Of a stretch of 64,000 nt of DNA, positions 55,487 to 64,000 are shown in pieces. This stretch comes from Nemertoderma westbladi (Eukaryota > Xenacoelomorpha > Nemertodermatida > Nemertodermatidae): NCBI GenBank assembly GCA_032718475.1, contig JAUCBJ010008691.1:1-64000 (forward strand). The letters run 5' to 3'. How positions within the stretch are numbered: position 1 is the first letter of the stretch; every line of letters begins with the position of its first letter. Under the pieces are notes generated by a model. That model was given only the letters and a program-made list of their open reading frames with translations. It was not told the DNA's origin and made no database searches. The position numbers and the translations under genes are program-made.

Positions 55487-57991
55487 TGTAAGTGGATTCA
55501 ATTCCACTTCATTACCCACAAGAAAATGGGCTAGTGGCATTTTAGCAATATGTTGGGGATACGAGATTACCAATATCCCAGTGAAAAGTGCGCAAGCGTA
55601 TCACAAGCGTGCAACAACCAGGCATATCTCATGTGATTCGCAAGAGTTATGGCCCGACCCTTACGCAAGCGACCCACTTGAGTTATGTCCCATAAATATC
55701 GCAACAGCTTGCGTTCAGTCGCATAGAACCCACTTGCGATGCGCTTGTGATTTGCTTGCGACTTACATGTGTTTCCATGCGTTCAGTCGCATATATATCG
55801 CAACTGCTTGCGTTCATTCGCATAAATATCGCAACAGCCTGCGTTCTGTTGCATAGAACTCGCATGCTATTCACTTGTGACTTCCTTGCGCCTTGTGACT
55901 ACTTGGGTGTTGTGATATATATATATTTATTATAATATATAATATATTTATAATATATTGCCAAATATATAAATAGAATTAATTTAGTGCCAATTATATT
56001 TATGCCTTGTCCGGATTTAATTATTATAAAATAGAACAAACACTGTCCGAGTGCAAAATACTTTACACTTTTACTGAGTGTGTAATAATTTAAACTATCA
56101 TTGCCAACCAATCCCCAGTATAAAATGTGTCTCACGTAACAAAGCATTCTTTAATAAACAATTATTTATTATAAACCATTACCGATGATCGACCTGAAAT
56201 GTTCACTTTCTTTGCGAGTTGTCTTGACATTAACGCTTCAAATTGTCGACAAAGTGCATTTCTAAAATTACAACCCCCTTGCAGTGATAAATACGAAACT
56301 ACATTGTACATTAGGATGTTCAGCTAGAGCTATCAATTCCTCTATCGTATTGGCTGGACGAAGATCAGAACTTTTTCCTTGGGGTTCATTAATCGTTGCC
56401 TGCATTTCTAATTTTCCCAATATAAAGAAAAGTTGCGCCTGTACCTGCTGACCGGTACCGGCTGACTGCACGCAGCAGGGCCGGTACCGGTTATGCCTAC
56501 AGGCCTAGTTCTGTAGTTTGATTTTGATAGAATAGTAGCCTACCAGCCTACAGTACCATATGCCGTAACAGTACAGCAGTGCAGTAGTCAGGTAGTACAG
56601 GTACCGGTACTGCGGTAGACATAGGCGTAGAATGGAATGAACAATGAGCACAGTCTGACAGTAGCATAGCACTGACAGACTGAAGTAGCAGTACAGCAGT
56701 GAGTACTGGATCTGGTCTGGAGTAGGCCTACGCCCTACACGCCGCTCATGGCACATGGCAGCACAAGACACGGCCAGTCCCAGTCTGCCAGTCAGTCAGC
56801 CTACTGCTGTACTGCAGATAGCAGATACCGGTAGGCTATAGACAGCTGGACAGTTAGTGCTAGCTTGACCATCAAAGCAAACTGCCTGACTGAAGCAGGC
56901 CTACCTGCCAGCCTGCCTACTGCTGTAGTTGTGACTGTGAGTGACTCCGTAGGCAGTTCACAGTCACTACTTGCTGACTTGCTACAACTATGATACCGGT
57001 ACCTGTAGTTCCAAAACAGCAGTACTGCAACTGCAATGTACTGAATACATTCTGATATTCAGTACATACCGGTACAGCAGTAAGTCAGCCAGTACAGTTA
57101 GTTCTGTAGTTGTAGGGTTGTAGCGCCAGAAATTCAAATTCAAATATGCCTGCAAAAGGCATAACAGCATTGGGTACAAATGAGTGATAAATCTCAAGAA
57201 ATTCACAAGTATTGATTTCACAAATTTCTTTAATAGTGATTCCAATGCGTTTTTTCGCATGAGATAAAACGAATGTGATTCGCAAGTGTATCGCAGGAGT
57301 TTTATCACTAATAATTTTTCCGCAAGAATAACGCATGGTGCATGAATATCACTTGCGATTCGCTTGCGCACTTTTCACTGGGATCAATCTCGTATCATAA
57401 CCAACATTGGGGGGGGGGACACATGCCCCGAAGCCACATAGAAAGGATGGGGGGGGGGGGGGCGACACATGCCCCGAAGCCACATAGAAAGGAAGGTTAG
57501 AGGTCAAACCACCTCGGAGGGAACACAGCTAGTAGAGGCTAGCAGCGGGGGGGGGGGGGAACACTCCCAGAGAATGAATGCCAAGGTGACAAGTAGTATA
57601 TTAGCCAATAGAAGGGAGGGAAACACGTGATAGGGAACAGCAAAGCATCCATTGGGTAGAAGGCCAAAGTAGAGTAAGAAGGTGAAGCAATATTCATTCA
57701 ATGTATTAGCCATATATTATCTCAGATTGTTAGATTATATAATCAGTTGTGTTATTCAGTTTAGGGCAGTCCGGTCATAGTTATTGACCGACACCGCCAT
57801 ACCGGTAACTATATTCAGTTATTCTGCAATTTCTACATTGTGCTATTATCGAACGTATTAACTAATAACGAGACAACAATAACTCTCATTGTTTTTACCC
57901 AACGGCCTCGGCCAAAGCTATTAGCAGGATCCCCAAAGCAGAACGGTGACGCGTACTCTAACAAAACCGGTCGGGATCTCTGATCCCGTCA
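55487..57991 (+). mobile_element. 3' LTR, same family as 9580-10164, split by a TIR element
   Basis: Starts TGTAAGTGGATTCAATTCC and ends GATCCCGTCA. The sequence aligns with the solo LTR up to about 55570 (GGGGATACGAGATTA) and again from about 57383 (ATCAATCTCGTATCA). Conserved blocks include TGCCCCGAAGCCACA, AGGTTAGAGGTCAAAC and TATTAGCCAATA. Without the insert the LTR is about 700 bp. A 60-bp segment around 57405-57480 (GGGGGACACATGCCCCG...) is duplicated. Confidence 0.75.
55577..57382. mobile_element. 1.8-kb DNA transposon-like element with perfect 22-bp inverted ends
   Basis: The left end, CCCAGTGAAAAGTGCGCAAG and two more bases, is perfectly inverted at 57361-57382. The ~250 bp inside each end is full of CGCAAGTG/CTTGCGAT-type subrepeats. 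Flanks ACCAATAT and ATCAATCT match at 6 of 8 positions, compatible with an 8-bp hAT-type duplication but not proof. No transposase was recognised. A 68-codon minus-strand frame (56268-56471; EELIALAEHPNVQCSFVFIT) looks like part of a normal protein and may be captured host sequence. Confidence 0.75.
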
Positions 57992-57992
57992 A

Positions 57993-58150
57993 TTTATTCT
58001 ATTTAATAAATACACGATGTTCTGGAACATTTTGTTTAAGTATGAATAGCTACGCAATAGATGTATTGGATAGGAATACCGCTGTTGCCAACCAGATCAT
58101 AAAATAAATAACACATTCTAGAATTTTGTGTATTTATTAAATAGAATAAA
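57993..58150. mobile_element. 158-bp MITE-like inverted repeat
   Basis: Perfect 23-bp inverted ends, TTTATTCTATTTAATAAATA plus CAC at 57993-58015 and the complement at 58128-58150. It lies directly at the end of the LTR. No coding capacity, and no certain target duplication. Confidence 0.7.
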
Positions 58151-58870
58151 TGGCCTGCAGCGAACGATAATTCTTGCAATCTTTGAACGCCTATTTCTCA
58201 GCTGTTTCTCAACGAAATTCAGATATTGTTACATATTTGGAATCCTTGCAACACAAGCTTTTTAATGATATGAAAAAATTACGACTAATGTGAAAATGGC
58301 CACGATACGAAGGGTGCGATTTCGCAAAAGACACTTTTTTTAAAACGCTTATAAAAAAAAATTAAAGGCAAAATCGAAAATTCCGGCTTCATGGGGTGGG
58401 GTCATCGACGGTGAGTGGAACTAGTTGTGTTTCAAATTTCAAGCATTATGATAAAGATTTGTAGAAAAATCTGGGGGGGTCCGTGTCATCAGAAAATGAC
58501 ACTATATTACGGGGCATGGTGTATATATATAGTATGTAAATATAGTTAGTATTTTATTGATTTTTAAATATTAATTTTATTCTTACAAAGCTATATTGCT
58601 AGGAGTTTATTTGCAGGAAGTTTTATTTATCACATGCCAGGTTTCATAGCATAATAGGTAGTGTACTAATATATACCGTACGTATTTAAATTTAGTAACG
58701 GATAATCACTGATTATATCTATAAAATTATTGATAATGGGAAGTGCTGTACATATAGGAAGTGTAAGATCATCTTAAGCGAAGTTTGTAGTATTGTAGTA
58801 ATTAATATGCTGAATAATTTAATTACATCAGCCTTATAAATATTAAATTATTTAATTTTTTAAATTTCAG
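58151..58870. other. Intronic DNA before lectin module 3
   Basis: From 58546 onward the sequence is nearly identical to 27655 onward. The acceptor is TTTCAG (58865-58870). The part before 58546 has nothing recognisable. Confidence 0.55.
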
Positions 58871-60000
58871 CCGGAAATTGATTTAATAGGAAAACCATCA
58901 ATTTCTTCAGTGGGCCCAGGTCCTACAGGCAATGACGGGGACAACACAACATGTTTGAATGTTGTTGGAACACCTCCACTATTCTACTATGTTGTTCTTG
59001 AAACACCATTTAACGTGGTCAGGATTGACGTTTATGGCCAGAGTAACCTTGTCGGAATGCAGGTAAGATGTAAACATTAGTTATATCCATTTCAATACAA
59101 CTCCAATCTCCAAACTAAAATGGCAACTGAAGAAGTTCAATTAAAGAATTTCGCCGGAAATTGAAATACTAATAGACTGGGCATTGGATCTAGGGCCAAG
59201 TTCCAATACAGAAAATGTTGGTATTTTCTATATTTGATTGGGTGTCGTTAGTTCTAAAGTACTTTACTTTATAGTTCCAAACCGGATGTTGAGATTGTAT
59301 TGCTGACTATATTGAAGTGAAGGAAAAATTGAGGATGATTAGAGAAATGAAGGTTATGAAATGGAACTACTGCAAATCGTGCACCGAATTTCCAATCGCA
59401 GTCCTTATCACTTTTGCCATAATTTGATTTTATTAAGATTTAATTATTTTCACAAAAGGCCTAAAGAAATGTTTTTTTTTCAATAGTAATAAAATGTGGA
59501 ATTTTATTACTGACTAATGACTTAACGCCAGGGCTCGATGAAAGACGATCGGCATTACTCAAGATTTCTTAAAATATTCAGTTTTTTTCATTTTTCTCAA
59601 AACTACAAAAATCGACTTAGGGGGTTTTGTCGAATTACCGACGATATGACCTCGAGGTAGCACGAATTTAGTTCCAATGGAAGCGAATTTAGTTCCAATG
59701 GATGCGAATAATAACAATAATACCCTGCTCCCCCAGGTCTCATATATTTTGTCTTTGACAAAAAAACATTATCTTTGATTATTTTAGAACTTATTTTCAT
59801 GTTACAGGTGCGAGTGACGGATGACCCGGGTAATCAAAATCCACCTCCCGAGGAGATCTGCGACACAATAGACCCCAGCGATAGAGACCCTAACAACGCT
59901 TTACGCTACATATTGAACTGCCCCCCTGGTGGGTTAAGTGGAACCTACATTCTCCTTGGCCATATTACTGCCTTTGATGTGTGTGAGGTGAAAGCATATG
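58546..60000 (+). repeat. Duplicated lectin module, nearly identical to 27655-28960
   Basis: Intron, first exon, intron and start of the second exon all match module 2 with few base changes. The second intron is ~150 bp longer here because of an insert at about 59559-59710 containing GCGAATTTAGTTCCAATGGA twice. Module 3 lacks the mucin repeats. Confidence 0.92.
58871..59062 (+). CDS. FTP-lectin-like gene, module 3: first-half domain exon
   Basis: 192 bp, phase 0, from TTTCAG to GCAG/GTAAGA, coding for PEIDLIGKPSISS to NLVGMQ exactly as in module 2. No amino-acid difference from module 2 was noticed. It joins in frame to the exon at 59808 to form a complete ~130-residue FTP domain. Identity this high in a coding exon, together with its introns, points to recent duplication or gene conversion. 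Confidence 0.7.
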
Positions 60001-60014
60001 GAAACGGAATGTAG
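59808..60014 (+). CDS. FTP-lectin-like gene, module 3: terminal exon
   Basis: Begins after GTTACAG with VRVTDDPGNQ and follows module 2 to GHITAFDVCEVKAYGN, then ends NGM-stop at 60014. The mucin repeat is absent, so this is the last exon of the gene, or of a short lectin-only paralogue. ATTAAA near 60037 is a weak candidate polyadenylation signal. If modules 1-3 belong to one gene, the product is FTP-mucin-FTP-mucin-FTP with introns of ~5.7 and ~29 kb filled by mobile DNA. The alternative is three tandem paralogues. Confidence 0.68.
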   Translation: MRVTDDPGNQNPPPEEICDTIDPSDRDPNNALRYILNCPPGGLSGTYILLGHITAFDVCEVKAYGNGM

Positions 60015-60134
60015 ATTGATTGGTTGCAAAAACTTTATTAAACAACATAATTATACATTTTGTGGTGGGGAAGTAGTCTAACATAATCTTAGGGAATTTT
60101 GTTTAAAACTCTGTGCCCCCCCCCCCCCTCCCCC

Positions 60135-60300
60135 AGTTTATTAAAAAATGTGCCAGTTTATTAAAAAATGTGCCAGTTTATTAAAAAATGTGCCAGTTTA
60201 TTAAAAAATGTGCCAGTTTATTAAAAAATGTTCCAGTTTAATAAAAAATGTGCTACTCTATTAAAAAATGTGCTAGTTTATTCTATTAAAAGATGCGCTG
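60135..60300. repeat. 20-bp tandem repeat, about 8 copies
   Basis: The unit AGTTTATTAAAAAATGTGCC occurs four times exactly, then in increasingly altered form to about 60300. It follows a C-rich run at 60116-60134. Confidence 0.95.
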
Positions 60301-61260
60301 AGTGTATTAATAAATTATGTCATGTTAATTAATAGCTTTAAAGGTGTGCAGCGTTAATTAAAATTTGCAATTATACTGTAGAACTATTAAATAAACGTTA
60401 ATCATTAATTATAAATTGTTACAATTTCCTTGCAAAATGTTCCTTGTTTATTTTGGTTTGTTGTGTATAACCCGAAAATCGACGTAAAAACAGCCAATTG
60501 GTGGTGATAGATGTATTTACTTTATTCACTTACTCTGGTGCTTTGAAGTCAAATTTAATTTGGACGAGATTCTCCACATTAATATTTAATTATATATATC
60601 CACCCAGATAATTAATAGATACTCCGTATAATCTACAACACTAAAAGTTGTTCCATACATACCAAATGCAATAGATTCATCCTTAGCCAATTCATTTAAA
60701 GCTAAATTTATTAGTCCTACGTTATAATAAAGAATTTTTTGGCTGAACAAATTAGTTACTGCTAATTCCGCCGGTGATTAACTAATCAGTTAGTAATGTA
60801 TTTTCAACATTTGGACTTGAATTTAATATTACATTAATGCCAAGTCAAACATTTGCCAAAATTGAGTGGTATTATATCAAATATCTAACTCTATTTAAAT
60901 AATATACACTGTACCTATAAATTCAAAATATTTTTAAATAATCATTTTTTATCATCCCACAGGAAACAAACAAAACGTTATTTCCACAGAACTTGAGATT
61001 ATTTTATTATTTTATTATTTTATTACCCTTCCTGCCTGCACCGGGGCGGGTGAAAGTTATGCACTATAGGGTTCACTATTATAGGCTGTGAAACAACCAG
61101 CAGCCATTCTATCCAACCCTATTATTTTTACATTCCAACACTTGGTTTCTGGTGGGCTGGGAGTGAGGCAGATCGAACAAGTAAAAACTAGTGAAGCCGC
61201 GGATTGAAACCTAGGACCTTAAGGATACAAGTGCAGTAGAGCATTACTGAACGCATATTA
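60301..61260. other. Intergenic AT-rich DNA
   Basis: No gene. A tRNA-like minus-strand stretch around 61190-61245 has a weak B box (GGTTTCAATCC) and may be an old SINE. Confidence 0.45.
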
Positions 61261-61517
61261 CCAATTGGGGTGTCGTTTCAGTCTATTTTAACATATTAAA
61301 TTAGACTTAATTTCGCGAATATTTATTTTCGATATTCACCATTTAAGGTACCTTTTAAAGGAAAGTAGCAGGTTATAATGGTAGGCTGTTCTAACCAAAA
61401 CAATAAACTAAATTTAGGAAACACAGTTCACAGTAAAATTTTTACTTCTAGGCACTAATTTTTCAATATTAATTTAACATTAACCCTATGGGGAGACTGA
61501 AACGACACCCCAATTGG
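61261..61517. mobile_element. 257-bp MITE with perfect 24-bp inverted ends
   Basis: CCAATTGGGGTGTCGTTTCA plus GTCT at 61261-61284 is perfectly inverted at 61494-61517. The outer CCAATTGG is itself a palindrome. The interior is non-coding. Flanks (CATATTA / CAATTTG) give no clear target duplication. It lies ~140 bp upstream of the type II receptor-like gene, so it could affect that promoter. Confidence 0.8.
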
Positions 61518-61655
61518 CAATTTGCTTACTGAACTGCCTCATGTTAAATTACAGAACATAAATTGTTTGACACAACAGATTTGGCAGAATAAATATTATT
61601 TATCTTAAAGTTAGCCTTGATTAGTTTATAAATTGACATAAAACGGCTCCCTATT

Positions 61656-62032
61656 ATGGCTGAAGGGGGTCAACATACTCCAGTAGAAGAACAGAATGGT
61701 GATGGGGAACCTTTGGCAAACCGATCAGAACAAATAGAAGACGACTCTCGTTACATTAATCATCCCAAAAACCCAAAGGTGTCTCAATGTAGTCGCCCCA
61801 CGGAGAGTAAGGCGTCGTCCGGTACTGTAGGAGCTAGTGACATGGACCGATGTTTGGGAACTGATGAAATTAGCGACTCTGATGGTGGCAGTGTTGGTCC
61901 GATAAGTCTTGGCGATGCGATGGGCACTCGAGCGAGAAGTGAGGAATCCAATTATTGTTTTGACTATTTAGCACCAAACGATATTCCATTACCATCGACG
62001 GATGATGACATGCAGATGTATAGCATAAAGAG
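61656..62032 (+). CDS. Type II membrane receptor-like protein, exon 1
   Basis: The ATG at 61656 opens 125 codons plus 2 nt and ends at AAAGAG/GTAAGT. Splicing to 62995 restores an Arg codon (AG+A) and the frame, for a total of 364 residues. Exon 1 is hydrophilic, acidic and Ser-rich with no signal peptide (MAEGGQHTP, DEISDSDGGSVG, NYCFDYLAP), as expected for a cytoplasmic N-terminal tail. No known domain is recognised. The start is chosen because it is the first ATG and stop codons lie upstream. Confidence 0.75.
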
Positions 62033-62434
62033 GTAAGTAGGATGTTTTGATTATCACTCTAATTTATTGCATCACAACAGTCTGAGTTCAGGACAGCATG
62101 GTGCAGACTAACTTAGTAAAATTAGTAAGATAACTATAAAAGATTATACTTATTTGAAATAAACAATTATAATCACAATAATAAACAATGTATTTAATTT
62201 ACATTAAGATTTCATTGTTATGAAATTGTTTATCAAATTCAATTATCGTTGAGGTTTTTCTGATGATGATCTCATTCCAAAATAAATATCTCATGTTCCA
62301 ATTATAAATAACATTATAAAAGAAAATATAAACAACTTGTTGAAAGTGGCGGCGCCTTGAGCAATTCCGTGAAATTCGGTAAAATTAATATTCCATAAAA
62401 TTAAATTCCTCAAGCTCAACAAAACCGTATACTT

Positions 62435-62674
62435 TAGGCCCGCCGGACACTAGAGATGCAAGATGCAAAAAAGGACATTCTTGATGTTCTATTTTTGCAA
62501 CTCGAATTATAGAATACATGGTAGACTATGGGCGGCCGTACACTAGAGATGCTTGATAAATTCTTTGCAATACACATTAAAATAAATTAATAACATAAAA
62601 GCTATCAATATATAAAATAAAATGCGATGCATCTTGCATTGTGCATCTTGCATCTCTAGTGTGCAGCGGACCTA
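62435..62674. mobile_element. 240-bp MITE in the intron of the type II receptor-like gene
   Basis: 33-bp inverted ends (30 of 33 matching), TAGGCCCGCCGGACACTAGA onward at 62435-62467 against 62642-62674. ACTAGAGATGC also occurs near 62543 after GGGCGGCCGTAC, suggesting a nested half-copy. TAGGCCCGCTGCA near 63723 may be the end of another related copy. Confidence 0.75.
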
Positions 62675-62994
62675 ACGAAACAAGATTTATCTACTAATAC
62701 TAATTTGGTTTAGAAAAATGTGTAGAACGAACGACTAATTTCGCATAGCTTTCTGCGCAATCCTTGTAATGCTCATTATTTCTTTCGCCAATATGACAGA
62801 CAACAATTTTACTTTATTATAAAAAATGATTATTTCTCTCGCGATGTTTTTTGACATTAGAACCAATGGAATTTGCTCACTGTAAACAAATGGGATCTAT
62901 GTTATAGTGTAATATGACTACTATAATAGATAAAAAATATTTTGTGACAACTTTATTAAATATTTAATAAAATTATTAATTATTTCCAAAACAG

Positions 62995-63712
62995 ATGCAT
63001 TAATGAAATACCTAGAGAAAGCCTCGATTATGGCAGAAAAGATTCCATCTACGCTACGATTGACGCAATGTTTCCACAAGATTCCACCATCATTACTAAG
63101 AAAACACAAAAAATGAGTAAAACCTCGTCGCATAAAAGCACAAAATCGTGCTCATTCTTCATAATAATAATCATAATTTGGGTGATCTTGTTGAGCATTG
63201 CTACGGGAGGGCTAATTTACTTGATATTTGTGGATAATCCATTGAAGCTGAGACCGCAGAGTGGACTCTCAGATACCGAGATCGGACAAAATATTCATGA
63301 GAGAATAAAAGATGACATTGACAAACAGATGGGTATTGATGAAGATAAATTGGAAGAATTAAAGGGAGTGGTAGTCACTGTTAGTAACACACTCCTAGTG
63401 GTGAATGAGACTATCGTAGACATGTTGCAGAACCACAAAGATGTGGCGGAAAGGGGGGCTGAGCTAGTCAGACAGGATTTGGATGTTCTGCACGCGAATG
63501 TGCTCAATAAGGAACAGGCTGCGCGTAGGAATCCAAATCTTTCCGATTGTCTTTGGGTTTGCAGCAATCAGAACTTACTGCGGACTTGTAGTGGTGGCAG
63601 AGTCATTACCGGAACGTGCTTTTCTTACTGGAGAGATAATTGCGGAGGAAACAACTTTTGCGGCGGCAGTTGGTACTGGGTAGCTATGCGATGTTGCAGA
63701 GTTAATTCTTAA
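62995..63712 (+). CDS. Type II membrane receptor-like protein, exon 2
   Basis: Starts after CAAAACAG (62987-62994) and encodes residues 126-364. SIYATI (residues 143-148) fits the ITIM consensus (S/I/V/L)xYxx(I/V/L). A Lys/Ser-rich stretch then precedes one hydrophobic segment (about residues 180-205, FFIIIIIIWVILL to YLIFV). The outside part has a ~90-residue acidic, coiled-coil-like stalk (DKLEELKGVVVTVSNTLLVV) and a compact C-terminal domain. That domain has eight Cys, at about 311, 315, 324, 334, 342, 348, 359 and 360 (CLWVC, GTCFSYWRDNC, FCGGSWYWVAMRCC). The domain family was not recognised; it is defensin-like in density but not in spacing. Type II topology is inferred from the lack of a signal peptide. 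Confidence 0.8.
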
Positions 63713-63716
63713 TAAA
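63711..63716 (+). promoter_or_regulatory. Polyadenylation signal AATAAA overlapping the stop codon
   Basis: AATAAA begins within the TAA stop (63710-63712) of the receptor-like gene. If used, the 3' UTR would be extremely short. No second clear AATAAA is visible in the ~290 bp to the window end. Confidence 0.6.
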
Positions 63717-64000
63717 GATACTTAGGCCCGCTGCAAACGATGTCACGTTTGTTTCAGCATTATGGTGCAAGCGACGAAATACTTTAGTCTTTGATGTTGT
63801 AATTTGTTTTATAGACATAATTTCTCATAAATTAAATTGGAAAAAGTTGTTTCTGTTGAAACTGTAAGCGTTTGCCTGTATCAAAAACTTTTTTGACCGA
63901 TTTTGGTGCAGAATTTAATTTAATTTAATTCGAATATGTAAGTTATTGCTTCTCATTATGTTACCTTTGAAAATATTACGATTTTTACAATGGTATGTTT
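63717..64000. other. Downstream DNA with a partial MITE end
   Basis: TTAGGCCCGCTGCAAACGAT at 63722-63741 resembles the ends of the intronic MITE. Otherwise nothing seen before the window stops. Confidence 0.4.

Overview
The window looks like nuclear DNA from an invertebrate metazoan, probably marine. Genes are split by GT-AG introns. There are animal non-LTR, BEL/Pao and Gypsy retroelements, tRNA-derived SINEs and MITEs, a lectin-like F5/8-type (fucolectin/FTP-like) domain joined to Thr-rich mucin tracts, and very long microsatellites. The phylum cannot be fixed from the sequence. Frequent TAGGCCTA and ACCGGT words and the Nin-type SINE body fit several marine invertebrate groups.

Layout. 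1-7 kb: non-coding DNA, then a 5.5 kb ACTG microsatellite. 7.7-9.2 kb: a piggyBac-like non-autonomous element with a 163-bp tandem core. 9.6-10.2 kb: a solo LTR. 10.9-19.8 kb: a CR1/L2-type retrotransposon (plus strand) broken by a SINE and by a nearly full-length RTE-like element (minus strand). 20.5-30 kb: two modules of an FTP-lectin/mucin gene, separated by an intron filled with nested RTE copies, a foldback element and a SINE. 30.6-32.1 kb: a Gypsy remnant and the start of another LTR element. 32.1-54 kb: two oppositely oriented copies of a divergent, zinc-knuckle gag-like coding unit (here 'X') around a long degenerate BEL/Pao element on the minus strand. The BEL element itself carries a 5'-truncated RTE copy and a 0.87 kb unclassified insert. 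55.5-58.1 kb: a 3' LTR with its polypurine tract, split by a 1.8 kb TIR element. 58.5-60.0 kb: a third lectin module, ending in a stop codon. 61.7-63.7 kb: a two-exon gene for a type II membrane protein with a Cys-rich C-terminal domain and an ITIM-like cytoplasmic motif.

Only two host loci are convincing. One is the modular FTP/mucin gene, or a tandem cluster, on the plus strand: all its exon junctions are phase 0, and two of its modules are nearly identical over about 1.3 kb. The other is the downstream type II receptor-like gene. Almost everything else is mobile DNA inserted into mobile DNA. The most unusual signal is a 20-bp palindromic word, GGTAGGCTCGCAAGCCTTCC, present about 12 times between 33.5 and 48.4 kb. 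It sits inside the coding frames of both the BEL element and the unrelated X unit, in all three reading frames, and resembles a short palindromic element that spreads through genes.
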